This document shows, one piece after another, positions 1 through 7,146 of a stretch of DNA of 8,021 bases. Each line of letters begins with the position of its first letter. Position 1 is the stretch's first letter. Origin of the DNA: Wenzhouxiangella sp. (GTDB taxonomy: Bacteria > Pseudomonadota > Gammaproteobacteria > Xanthomonadales > Wenzhouxiangellaceae); the NCBI GenBank assembly GCA_007116585.1, contig SKIE01000130.1:1-8021 (forward strand), given 5' to 3'. Both the position numbers and the translations under genes were made by a program. The notes beneath the pieces are model-generated. The model made no database searches. It was not told where the DNA came from and was given only the letters and a program-made list of their open reading frames with translations.

Positions 1-4
1 AGGG

Positions 5-1075
5 ATGACCGAGCGCTGGCACAACTTCTCGGCCGGCCCTTCGGCCCTGGCCCTGCCGGTGCGCGAGAAGTTGGCCGAAGAGCTTGCACCAGACCCTGAC
101 GGTCGACCGTCCGTAGCCGAAATCAGCCATCGCGGCAAACGCTTTACAGCGCTTGCCGAGGAGCTGGAGGCCCGTCTGCGCGGTCTGATGGGGGTGGGTG
201 CCGACCACGCGGTGTTGCTGCTGCCGGGCGGAGCCAATCTGCAGTTTGCCTGGCTGCCGATGAACCTTGCCGCCGGAGCAACGCCCGGCTATCTGATCAG
301 CGGCCACTGGGGGCTGAAAGCGCTGGCCGAAGCGCGCCGGGTCGGTGCTGCCGAAGTCGTTGCCAGCTGCGAGGAGGACGGCTTTACGACTCTGCCGGTC
401 GCGGTCGTGTCCGAGCGCTTTGCCTACCTGCACTACACCGGCAACGAAACCATCCATGGCCTGCAGTTCGCCGCGCCGCCCGCGAGCAGCGTGCCGCTGG
501 CGGCTGATCTGTCGTCCGAGTTCCTCTCGCGTCCGTATCCGTATGCCGATCTGGGCTTCGCCTACGCAGGTGCACAGAAAAACCTGGGTATTGCGGGCCT
601 GACCGTCGTGCTGATCCGGCGCGATCTGCTCGAGCGGATTCCGGACGGCCTGCCGCGTTTTCTTGATTATCGAACCTGGGTCGATAGCGGTTCGCTCTAC
701 AACACGCCGGCCACGCTGGCCTGGTATGCCGCGCTGGAGACCCTGCGCTGGATAGAGGCCTGCGGCGGGCTGGAGGCGATGGCCGAGCGCAACCGGGCCA
801 AGGCGGCGCGCTTGTACGATGCGATTGACCGCAGTGCGTTTTATCGCAACCCTGTGGATAATGCGGCCCGTTCTGTAATGAATGTGCCATTCTGGACCGA
901 GCAGGAGTCCCAGGTGCCCTTGTTTGTGACTGAAGCGGAAGCCGCCGGCTTGCTCGGCTTGAAAGGACATAGAGCCCTCGGCGGTCTGCGCGCCAGTCTG
1001 TACAATGCCCTGGAGATGAACGCAGTGGATGCTCTGGTGGATTTCATGCGCGATTTCGAGCGCCGTCATGGCTGA
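5..1075 (+). CDS. serC: Phosphoserine aminotransferase SerC
   Basis: A PLP-dependent class V aminotransferase, 356 aa (the family is usually about 360). It converts 3-phosphohydroxypyruvate plus glutamate to O-phosphoserine in serine synthesis, and family members also act on the 4-carbon analogue in PLP synthesis. It is cytosolic. The N-terminus has the family opening NFSAGPSALP-like (residues 7-15), then EISHRGK (39-45), a phosphate/PLP-binding LLPGGANLQF stretch (72-81), HW with Trp102 (PLP-stacking in E. coli SerC), ADLSS with Asp168, and AGAQKNLGIAGL with the Schiff-base lysine at Lys192. YNTP, RSVMNVPF and the C-terminal GLKGHRALGGLRAS motif complete it. The start at base 5 is chosen because the conserved N-terminus begins at once. 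An AGGG at 1-4 abuts the ATG and is too close to be a normal ribosome site, so the true one may lie upstream of the window. The 3' end overlaps pheA by 8 nt. gyrA is the usual upstream neighbour but is not visible. Confidence 0.97.
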   Translation: MTERWHNFSAGPSALALPVREKLAEELAPDPDGRPSVAEISHRGKRFTALAEELEARLRGLMGVGADHAVLLLPGGANLQFAWLPMNLAAGATPGYLISGHWGLKALAEARRVGAAEVVASCEEDGFTTLPVAVVSERFAYLHYTGNETIHGLQFAAPPASSVPLAADLSSEFLSRPYPYADLGFAYAGAQKNLGIAGLTVVLIRRDLLERIPDGLPRFLDYRTWVDSGSLYNTPATLAWYAALETLRWIEACGGLEAMAERNRAKAARLYDAIDRSAFYRNPVDNAARSVMNVPFWTEQESQVPLFVTEAEAAGLLGLKGHRALGGLRASLYNALEMNAVDALVDFMRDFERRHG

Positions 1076-2207
1076 AAAAGAACTGGATCTGGGCGCGGTA
1101 CGGGCTCGGATCGATGCCCTCGATGAGCAGATTCAGCGCCTGATCGGGGAGCGGGCCGGGCTGGCCCAGGAGGTCAGGCGGGTCAAGGGCGATCTGGCCG
1201 GTCCGGCGGCCTACTATCGACCTGATCGTGAGGCGCAGGTTTTGCGCCGGGTCATCGAGCGCAATGACGGTCCGCTGAGCGATACCGTCATGCTGCGGCT
1301 GTTCCGCGAAATCATGTCGGCCTGTCTGGCCCAGCAGGAGCCACTGCGGGTGGCCTATCTTGGTCCGGAAGGCACGTTTACCCAGCAGGCTGTTTATCGC
1401 CAGTTTGGTCATTCGGTGAACGCCATTGCCCAGGCCAGCATTGAAGACGTGTTTTTGCAGGTGCAGGCCGGTGAGGTCGACTTCGGCGTGGTGCCGGTGG
1501 AGAATTCCTCGCAGGGCATCGTCTCGCACACGCTGGACATGTTCATGCACTCCGATATCAAGATCACCGCGGAGGTTGAGCTCAGGATTCACCAGCATTT
1601 ATTGACTCGCGCGCGCCGGCTGGAAGATATTGAACGGGTCTATGCCCACAGCCAGTCCTTGTCACAGTGCAAACACTGGCTGGCCGCGCATCTGCCGGAT
1701 GCCGAGTTGATTGCCCTGTCGAGCAACGCCGAAGCGGCCCGGCGCGTTCGAACGCAGCCCGATGCAGCCGCTGTGGCTGGCCGACACGCGGCCGAGGTCT
1801 ATGGCCTGCCGGTGTTGTTCGGCAATATCGAGGACCATGTCGACAACACCACCCGCTTCCTGGTCCTCGGCAACGAGCTGCTACCCGCCTCCGGGGATGA
1901 CAAGACCACGCTCCTGGTGGCCGGGACCGACGGCTCCGGCGCGCTGTTTCGATTGCTCGAGCCGCTCGCCCGTCACGGCATCAACATGAAGCGAATCGAA
2001 TCCAGGCCATCGCGCCAGGGCCGCTGGGACTATGTGTTTTTCATCGATATCGAAGGTCATGTCGAGCAGGACAATGTCCGCGAGGCGCTGGCCGAGCTTG
2101 AGGCCGAGGCGCGCATGATCAAGATTCTCGGCAGTTATCCGCGCGCCATTCTGGGCCGCCTGCCGGCCTCCGACGGGGCGGGCGAAAAGCCCGCGGCATC
2201 ATCATGA
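1068..2207 (+). CDS. pheA: Bifunctional chorismate mutase / prephenate dehydratase (P-protein)
   Basis: A 379-aa fusion that turns chorismate into prephenate and then phenylpyruvate, the committed route to phenylalanine. Residues about 5-92 are an AroQ chorismate mutase. By comparison with E. coli, the active-site residues would be Arg14, Arg29, Lys40, Arg54, Glu55 and a Gln at 89/90. Residues about 93-270 are prephenate dehydratase, with VAYLGPEGTFT (95-105), VPVENSSQG (142-150) and the catalytic TRF at 262-264. Residues about 280-360 are an ACT regulatory domain with GALFRLLEPL (291-300) and ESRP (311-314), the motifs that bind phenylalanine for feedback inhibition in this family. A longer frame opens at 1029, but those 13 residues are non-homologous and lie inside serC. 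ATG 1068 gives the normal AroQ start and an ATGGCTGA overlap with the serC stop, suggesting translational coupling; no good Shine-Dalgarno is visible. The Ala/Ser-rich tail after residue 365 looks unstructured. Confidence 0.96.
   Translation: MAEKELDLGAVRARIDALDEQIQRLIGERAGLAQEVRRVKGDLAGPAAYYRPDREAQVLRRVIERNDGPLSDTVMLRLFREIMSACLAQQEPLRVAYLGPEGTFTQQAVYRQFGHSVNAIAQASIEDVFLQVQAGEVDFGVVPVENSSQGIVSHTLDMFMHSDIKITAEVELRIHQHLLTRARRLEDIERVYAHSQSLSQCKHWLAAHLPDAELIALSSNAEAARRVRTQPDAAAVAGRHAAEVYGLPVLFGNIEDHVDNTTRFLVLGNELLPASGDDKTTLLVAGTDGSGALFRLLEPLARHGINMKRIESRPSRQGRWDYVFFIDIEGHVEQDNVREALAELEAEARMIKILGSYPRAILGRLPASDGAGEKPAASS
2178..2194 (+). other. GC-rich stem-loop just before the hisC start
   Basis: A perfect 6-bp inverted repeat, GCGGGC (2178-2183) and GCCCGC (2189-2194), with a GAAAA loop. 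It lies in the last codons of pheA and ends 9 nt before the hisC ATG. No Shine-Dalgarno sequence is visible in between. It would have to be melted by ribosomes finishing pheA, so a coupling role is plausible. It could also be a chance product of the GC-rich Ala/Gly/Lys-coding tail. Confidence 0.4.
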
Positions 2208-3331
2208 GAGCGCGCGATTACAACGACCTTGCTGTGCCCGGCGTGCGCGGACTGCAGCCGTATACGCCGGGCAAGCCGATCGCCGAGCTGGAGCGGGAAT
2301 ACGGCGTCAGCGACTCGATCAAGCTGGCTTCCAACGAAAATCCGCTGGGCGCCAGTCCGAAAGCGCTGGAAGCGGTGCGCCGCAGTCTGGACGACGTCTG
2401 GCTGTATCCCGACGCCAACGGCTATGAGCTCAAGCGTGCCTTGTCGGCGCGTCACGATATTCCGCCAGAGTGCATTACGCTCGGCAACGGCTCCAATGAG
2501 GTGCTGGTTTTCCTGGCCCAGGCTTTTTTGCGGCCCGGTCTTGAGGCGGTATTCTCGCAATACGCTTTTGCTGTCTACCCGATCGCCTGTCAGATGGTGG
2601 GTGCCGAGGCCAGCGTTGCGCCGGCCCTGCCGCCGGATCACCCGATGCCGCTGGGCCATGATCTGCGCGCGCTCTACGAGGCGGTGGGCTTGAATACCCG
2701 GCTGGTTTTTATTGCCAACCCGAACAATCCGACCGGAACCTGGCTGGACGGGAGGCGCTTGAAGGACTTTATTGCCTCGCTGCCGCCGCACGTGCTGTGC
2801 GTGATCGACGAGGCCTACATCGAGTATGCCGACGGCGGTGTGCTCGGCGATGCGTCGACCTGGCTTGCCGAGATGCCGAACCTGGTCGTGACCCGGACGT
2901 TTTCCAAGGCCTATGGGCTGGCGGGGCTACGCGTTGGCTATGCCCTGAGCAACCCCGGCGTTGCTGATCTGCTCAACCGGGTACGTCCTCCGTTCAACGT
3001 CAATACGCTGGCGCTGGAAGCAGCCCGCGCGGCGCTGGACGATCAGGATTTCATCGAGCGCAGCCGGTCGATGAACCGCGCCGGGCTGGCGCAGCTGGGC
3101 GAGGGCTGCGAAGCGCTTGGGCTGCGCGTTGTGCCCTCGGCGGGGAACTTCGTTCTGGTCGACTTCGGCCGTTCCGTCGGCGCCATCAACGAGGCGCTGA
3201 TGCGCGCCGGCGTTATTGTCCGGCCGGTGGCCAACTACGGGCTTGCACATCATTTGCGCATTACCGTTGGCACCGAAGCGCAGAATGAGCGTCTGCTCGG
3301 TGCTCTGGCCGCCGCGGTTGCACAGGCATGA
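2204..3331 (+). CDS. hisC: Histidinol-phosphate / aromatic aminotransferase HisC
   Basis: A 375-aa fold-type I PLP aminotransferase of the HisC family. The nominal reaction is histidinol phosphate plus 2-oxoglutarate to imidazole acetol phosphate plus glutamate. Motifs in order: LASNENPLGASPKA (41-54), YPDANGYELKRAL (68-80), GNGSNEV (94-100), ANPNNPTG (171-178), IDEAYIEYAD (201-210), FSKAYGLAGLRVGY with the PLP lysine Lys235, and RITVG near the C-terminus with the carboxylate-binding Arg352. The ATG overlaps the pheA stop as ATGA, and its stop overlaps the aroA start the same way. HisC copies in the serC-pheA-hisC-aroA arrangement are known or proposed to have broad specificity, including phenylpyruvate and 4-hydroxyphenylpyruvate. 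Its position right after prephenate dehydratase supports an aromatic role, but the sequence alone cannot exclude plain histidine synthesis. Whether a second hisC exists in a his operon is unknown from this window. Confidence 0.93.
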   Translation: MRARDYNDLAVPGVRGLQPYTPGKPIAELEREYGVSDSIKLASNENPLGASPKALEAVRRSLDDVWLYPDANGYELKRALSARHDIPPECITLGNGSNEVLVFLAQAFLRPGLEAVFSQYAFAVYPIACQMVGAEASVAPALPPDHPMPLGHDLRALYEAVGLNTRLVFIANPNNPTGTWLDGRRLKDFIASLPPHVLCVIDEAYIEYADGGVLGDASTWLAEMPNLVVTRTFSKAYGLAGLRVGYALSNPGVADLLNRVRPPFNVNTLALEAARAALDDQDFIERSRSMNRAGLAQLGEGCEALGLRVVPSAGNFVLVDFGRSVGAINEALMRAGVIVRPVANYGLAHHLRITVGTEAQNERLLGALAAAVAQA

Positions 3332-4638
3332 AACTTCGCGTTACACCCTCGCGCCGGCCTCTCAATGGCTCTGCCCAGGCGCCCGGAGATAAGTCGATTT
3401 CCCACCGCCTGGCGATCCTCGGTGGCTTGGCCGAGGGCAGGAGCACGATCACCGGCTACCTCGACAGCGCGGATACCCATGCCACGCTGGCCGCCATGGC
3501 CGCGCTGGGCGCCGGGGTTGAAACCGTGGGTGACGAGATTCGGATCGACGGCGGGATCGGCCCGGTTGAGCGTGCGACCCTGGATCTGGGGAATTCCGGA
3601 ACCGGTGTCCGGCTGTTGGCCGGTGCGCTGGCCGGGCGGCCCGAGTTGTTCGGCAGTGAGTTGATCCTGATCGGCGACGAGTCGCTGTCGCGGCGCCCGA
3701 TGGGCAGGATCATTGATCCACTCGAAGCCATGGGAGCTGATCTGCACGGTCGCGATGGTCGGTTGCCGCTGGTGCTCAGGCCGCGTTCTTTGCGCGCGAT
3801 TGAATACCATCCGCCGGTGGCCAGCGCCCAGATCAAATCCGCCGTGCTGCTGGCAGGACTGGTGGCGGAAGGGGAGACCGTGCTGATCGAGCCCGGCCCG
3901 AGCCGCGACCACACCGAGCGGCTGCTGCCGGCATTTGGTGTCACGCTGGAGCAGTCCGGGTCCGAGCTGCGGTTGCGCGGCGGCCAGCAACTGCACGGCG
4001 GCCGCTTTCACGTGCCGGGTGATTTAAGTTCGGCGGCGTTCATGCTGGCCGCTGGACTGCTGGTGCCGGGCTCGGAACTGCGTGTAGACAACGTCGGGAT
4101 CAATCCCAGCCGCGACGGTGTGCTGCGCATTCTGGAGATGATGGGCGCGGACATCAGCTGGCAGGCAGAGGATCGGGTCGGTGCCGAGCCGGTCGGGTCA
4201 GCCCGGGTTCGAGGCTCGGATCTGACCGGCGCGGAGATACCGCCGGACTGGGTGCCGTTGGCCATTGACGAGTTTCCCATCGTCATGGCGCTGGCTGCTG
4301 CGGCGTCCGGAACCACGAAAATCAACGGAGCAGCGGAGCTTCGGGTCAAGGAATCCGATCGACTGGCCGTCATGTGCCGTCAGCTGGCCCGCCTCGGCGT
4401 TCGCGTGGAAGAAACATCGGATGGCGCCTGTGTGCACGGTGGGCCGGTGTACGGTGGGGAAGTGGATTCCTGCGGGGATCACCGCATTGCAATGAGCCTG
4501 GCCGTGTTGGGGCTGGTCGCCGAGGAGGCGGTGGTGATCCGCAATGCCGAATGGATACGGACCAGTTTCCCCGGCTTCGTTGACGAACTTCGCGCTCTCG
4601 GCGCCGAGCTGGACTGGGAAGAGGAGGATGTCGCTTGA
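3328..4638 (+). CDS. aroA: 3-phosphoshikimate 1-carboxyvinyltransferase (EPSP synthase)
   Basis: A 436-aa EPSP synthase that joins PEP to shikimate-3-phosphate, the penultimate step to chorismate and the target of glyphosate. The N-terminal motif is PGDKSISHR (19-27) with the catalytic Lys22. Then come GNSGTGVRL (88-96), SRRPMGR (121-127), SAQIKSAVLL (166-175) and RDHTE (193-197). The second half has Asp314 in AIDEFP, KESDRL (341-346, Glu342), GDHRIAMS (383-390) and RTSFPGF near the end. The GDKS, SAQxK and RxHTE motifs are those of class II EPSP synthases, unlike the class I enzyme of E. coli. However, Gly91 sits where class I enzymes also have glycine, and NPSR (259-262) departs from the class II NxTR. 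The start overlaps the hisC stop (ATGA). In Pseudomonas a tyrA is fused or adjacent at this position; here the protein begins directly with the AroA domain. Confidence 0.96.
   Translation: MKLRVTPSRRPLNGSAQAPGDKSISHRLAILGGLAEGRSTITGYLDSADTHATLAAMAALGAGVETVGDEIRIDGGIGPVERATLDLGNSGTGVRLLAGALAGRPELFGSELILIGDESLSRRPMGRIIDPLEAMGADLHGRDGRLPLVLRPRSLRAIEYHPPVASAQIKSAVLLAGLVAEGETVLIEPGPSRDHTERLLPAFGVTLEQSGSELRLRGGQQLHGGRFHVPGDLSSAAFMLAAGLLVPGSELRVDNVGINPSRDGVLRILEMMGADISWQAEDRVGAEPVGSARVRGSDLTGAEIPPDWVPLAIDEFPIVMALAAAASGTTKINGAAELRVKESDRLAVMCRQLARLGVRVEETSDGACVHGGPVYGGEVDSCGDHRIAMSLAVLGLVAEEAVVIRNAEWIRTSFPGFVDELRALGAELDWEEEDVA
4621..4627 (+). promoter_or_regulatory. Strong Shine-Dalgarno that decides the cmk start
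   Basis: GAGGAGG near the end of aroA is a near-ideal complement to the 16S rRNA 3' end and the strongest ribosome site in the biosynthetic half of the window. It lies 7 nt before TTG 4635, which is optimal spacing, and 13 nt before ATG 4641, which is long. It therefore favours the TTG start. Confidence 0.65.
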
Positions 4639-5327
4639 CTATGGACGTGCAGGCCCCGGTACTGACCATCGACGGGCCGTCTGGCGCCGGAAAGGGCGCG
4701 GTATCAGCGAGGGTGGCGCTGCAGTTGCGCTGGAATGTGCTCGATTCCGGCGCGGTCTATCGCAGCGTGGCACTCGCTGCCCTGAATGCCAATGCCGACC
4801 TGGAAGACGAGTCGGCGCTGATCGCCTTATGCCACGACCTGGATCTGGCCTTTGCACCAGGTGAGGATGGCATTGAGGCGACGCTGGATGGGCGTGCGCT
4901 GGGTGATGCGCTGCGCGCTGAAGCGGTCGGCGTGGCCAGCTCGAAAGTGGCCGCCTTGCCCGGCGTTCGGGCGGCCTTGCTGGAACTGCAGCGTTCGTTT
5001 CGTCGTCGTCCGGGCCTGGTCGCAGACGGGCGCGATATGGGGACCGTGGTCTTCACCGATGCGCCGGCGAAGGTGTTTCTGGACGCCAGCGTAGAGGAAA
5101 GGGCGCGGCGCCGCTATCGACAGTTGAAAGCCAATGGCGATGATGTTACATTTGACCGGCTGATCAGTGACCTGCAGGCGCGTGATCGTCGTGATCGGGA
5201 ACGTGCGGTCTCCCCCACGCTTCCGGCTGATGATGCCGTTGTTGTGGATTCGACCAGTCTAGGGCTGGAAGAAGTGGTGGAGGAAGTCCTCGCGGTAGTC
5301 CGAGAGCGCATCCCCGCCGTGTCCTGA
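4635..5327 (+). CDS. cmk: Cytidylate (CMP/dCMP) kinase
   Basis: A 230-aa NMP kinase that phosphorylates CMP and dCMP with ATP in the cytosol, recycling nucleotides from RNA and lipid turnover. The P-loop is GPSGAGKG (14-21, Lys20). LDSGAVYR (36-43) is the family's CMP-binding stretch. SSKVAALPGVR (102-112), LVADGRDMGTVVF (128-140), ERARRRYRQLKANG (155-168), the lid and base-binding region QARDRRDRERAV (181-192) and VVVDSTSLG (202-210) follow. Residue 22 after GKG is Ala where Thr is usual. The start is either TTG 4635, which overlaps the aroA stop as TTGA and has a well-placed GAGGAGG, or ATG 4641 two codons on. I prefer TTG on spacing, and the protein differs by only two residues. cmk immediately upstream of rpsA is the conserved order in proteobacteria. 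Confidence 0.95.
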   Translation: MTMDVQAPVLTIDGPSGAGKGAVSARVALQLRWNVLDSGAVYRSVALAALNANADLEDESALIALCHDLDLAFAPGEDGIEATLDGRALGDALRAEAVGVASSKVAALPGVRAALLELQRSFRRRPGLVADGRDMGTVVFTDAPAKVFLDASVEERARRRYRQLKANGDDVTFDRLISDLQARDRRDRERAVSPTLPADDAVVVDSTSLGLEEVVEEVLAVVRERIPAVS

Positions 5328-5460
5328 TTGAGTACATGGGTGGCCGTTTCGTCCAATGAAGCGGTTTGATACACGAGCGTGGCCGCCAGGCTGCGCAGAT
5401 GAAAAGATAATCGCGCGACGGCATGCGCCCGGCGAGATCTTGCAGGATATTTCAAACGTA
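5328..5460 (+). promoter_or_regulatory. rpsA 5' leader with serial hairpins (probable S1 autoregulation region)
   Basis: This is the only sizeable non-coding gap. By eye it folds into successive stem-loops. Hairpin I pairs CCGTTTC (5344-5350) with GAAGCGG (5358-5364; one G-U). Hairpin II pairs GCGTGGCC (5377-5384) with GGCTGCGC (5389-5396; two G-U) around a GCCA loop. Hairpin III pairs GCGC (5413-5416) with GCGC (5425-5428). A weak fourth, 5434-5438 with 5449-5453, puts AGGA (5444-5447) in its loop. A/T-rich linkers separate them (5365-5376, 5397-5410, 5454-5460). AGGA lies 13 nt from the ATG, too far for a good Shine-Dalgarno. In E. coli the rpsA start region is likewise hairpins plus A/U-rich linkers without a proper Shine-Dalgarno, and S1 protein represses it. 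A promoter probably lies here or in cmk, but I see no convincing -35/-10 pair. Confidence 0.55.
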
Positions 5461-7134
5461 ATGACCGAATCTTTTGCTGAACTCTTTGAACAAAGCCTGA
5501 CCGAAAGCGAATTGCGCCCCGGCGCCATTGTGATGGGGCGGGTTGTCGAAATTCGCGACGACGCCGTCGTGATCAATGCCGGACTGAAGTCCGAAGGTAT
5601 CGTGCCGATTTACCAGTTCGAGCGCCCCGATGGCGAACTCGAAGTGGAAGTGGGTGATGAGGTTGAAGTCGCGCTGGATACCGTCGAAGACGGCTTTGGC
5701 GAGACCCGACTGTCGAGGGAGAAAGCCAAGCGCTCGCGCGTCTGGACCACGCTGGAAAAGTCCTTTGAAGCCGAGGAAAACGTTATCGGTCAGATTACGG
5801 GCAAGGTCAAGGGTGGCTTCACCGTCAACATTGACAGCATTCGCGCATTCCTGCCGGGCTCGCTGGTCGACGTTCGCCCCGTGCGCGATCCGGTCTACCT
5901 GGAAGGCAAGGATCTGGAGTTCAAGATCATCAAGCTCGATCGCCGGCGCAACAACCTGGTTGTCAGCCGCCGGGCCGTTGTTGAGCATGAGTACGCGGCC
6001 GAGCGTGAGGACCTGATCGAGCGCCTGACAGAAGGTGCCGTCATCAAGGGTGTGGTCAAGAATCTGACCGACTACGGCGCCTTCCTGGATCTGGGCGGCA
6101 TCGATGGGCTGCTGCACATTACCGACATGGCCTGGAAGCGGGTTCGCCACCCCTCTGAAGTGGTCGAAGTGGGTGATGAACTGGAAGTTCGCGTGTTGCG
6201 CTTCGATCGCGAGCGCATGCGCGTCTCGCTCGGCCTCAAGCAGTTGGGCGAGGATCCGTGGGACAACATCGACCGGCGTTATCCGCCGACCTCGCGTTTG
6301 TTCGGCAAGGTGACCAACATCACCGACTACGGCTGTTTTGTCGAAATCGAGGATGGCGTGGAAGGCCTGGTTCACGTCTCGGAAATGGACTGGACCAACA
6401 AGAACGTCAATCCGGCCAAGGTCGTGCATATCGGCCAGGAAGTCGAGGTCATGGTGCTCGACGTCGACGAGGAGCGTCGCCGCATTTCGCTGGGCATGAA
6501 GCAGGTCGCGCCCAACCCCTGGGAAGCCTTTGCCGCGACCCACAACAAGGGCGACAAGGTGTCCGGCGCGATCAAGTCGATCACGGATTTCGGTGTCTTC
6601 ATTGGTCTGGACGGCGGTATCGACGGCCTGGTTCACCTGTCCGACATCTCCTGGATGACGCCGGGCGAAGAAGCGATCCGGAATTTCCGCAAGGGCGAGG
6701 AGCTGGAAGCCGTCGTGCTGGCGGTGGACCCGGAGCGCGAGCGGATTTCGCTTGGTATCAAGCAGTTGGAGCAGGATCCGTTTGCCACCTTCATGGCAGA
6801 GCATCCCCGCGGTTCGATCGTCACCGGCACCGTTCGGTCTGTTGACTCCCGCGGCGCCGTGGTAGAGTTGGCGGATGGCGTGGACGGCTACATCAAGGCG
6901 TCCGATCTGGCCAAGGAGCGGGTCGAGGATGCCACCAAGGTGGTGTCGGAAGGCGACGAGATCGAGGCGAAGTTTGTTGCTCTGGACCGCAAGACCCGCA
7001 ATCTGACCCTGTCGGTTCGGGCCAAGGACGATGACGAGCTGGCCGAAGTCATTGATCAGTATCAGGGTCGGTCGGGCAGCACCGGGACATCGCTGGGCGA
7101 CCTGCTCAAGGAACAGCTGGCCGGCAAGGACTGA
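5461..7134 (+). CDS. rpsA: 30S ribosomal protein S1
   Basis: A 557-aa protein, the same length as E. coli S1. It binds mRNA on the 30S subunit and helps start translation, especially on messages with weak or structured ribosome sites. It has six S1 (OB-fold) repeats at roughly 18-87, 105-171, 190-260, 277-347, 364-434 and 450-520. The first two are the divergent ribosome-binding pair, starting [16 protein letters not shown]. The later four carry the typical G-x-V-x-x-I-T-D-[YF]-G-x-F and DGLVH(V/L)S signatures, for example [22 protein letters not shown] (two overlapping parts, 201-222). The frame is open from ATG 5356, but [13 protein letters not shown] at 5461 is the canonical N-terminus, so that start is used. 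The acidic/Gly-Ser tail after residue 521 matches the usual flexible C-terminus. The gene has its own leader and probably its own promoter. Confidence 0.98.
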   Translation: MTESFAELFEQSLTESELRPGAIVMGRVVEIRDDAVVINAGLKSEGIVPIYQFERPDGELEVEVGDEVEVALDTVEDGFGETRLSREKAKRSRVWTTLEKSFEAEENVIGQITGKVKGGFTVNIDSIRAFLPGSLVDVRPVRDPVYLEGKDLEFKIIKLDRRRNNLVVSRRAVVEHEYAAEREDLIERLTEGAVIKGVVKNLTDYGAFLDLGGIDGLLHITDMAWKRVRHPSEVVEVGDELEVRVLRFDRERMRVSLGLKQLGEDPWDNIDRRYPPTSRLFGKVTNITDYGCFVEIEDGVEGLVHVSEMDWTNKNVNPAKVVHIGQEVEVMVLDVDEERRRISLGMKQVAPNPWEAFAATHNKGDKVSGAIKSITDFGVFIGLDGGIDGLVHLSDISWMTPGEEAIRNFRKGEELEAVVLAVDPERERISLGIKQLEQDPFATFMAEHPRGSIVTGTVRSVDSRGAVVELADGVDGYIKASDLAKERVEDATKVVSEGDEIEAKFVALDRKTRNLTLSVRAKDDDELAEVIDQYQGRSGSTGTSLGDLLKEQLAGKD

Positions 7135-7146
7135 TTGCCGGTTGGC
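7116..7146 (+). other. Stem-loop straddling the rpsA stop codon
   Basis: CCGGCAA (7121-7127) and TTGCCGG (7135-7141) form a perfect 7-bp stem. It extends outward through three wobble pairs and two Watson-Crick pairs to 7116/7146. The 7-nt loop, GGACTGA, contains the rpsA stop codon. A ribosome at the end of rpsA would prevent it forming. It shares TTGCCGG with the larger downstream hairpin, so the two folds exclude each other. Confidence 0.5.

Noticed and set aside
1029..1067. A 13-codon N-terminal extension of pheA from ATG 1029
   Set aside because: It lies inside serC in another frame, has no similarity to AroQ N-termini, and ATG 1068 gives the normal family start.
2135..2791. A 218-codon minus-strand open frame in the pheA-hisC region
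   Set aside because: It is a shadow of the two real genes on the other strand, with no recognisable domain.
3250..4011. A 253-codon minus-strand open frame across the hisC-aroA junction
   Set aside because: It overlaps two well-supported genes. The translation is rich in Gln, Arg and Pro without recognisable motifs, and no ribosome site was evident.
5328..5411. sigma70 promoter candidates in the rpsA leader (TTGAGT 5328 with TCCAAT 5352; TTGATA 5366; GATAAT 5406)
   Set aside because: Each hexamer lacks a good partner at 16-18 nt: TTGAGT/TCCAAT is only 4/6 plus 4/6 at 18 nt, and GATAAT has no -35. None is good enough to annotate.
5356..5460. A 35-codon N-terminal extension of rpsA from ATG 5356
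   Set aside because: It is in frame and open, but S1 proteins begin with MTESFA-type sequence at 5461. The extension has no homologous look and covers the hairpin-rich leader.
5452..6804. A 450-codon open frame on the minus strand inside rpsA
   Set aside because: It is fully antisense to an unmistakable S1 gene. Its translation shows no domain logic, and such frames are expected from GC-biased third positions.
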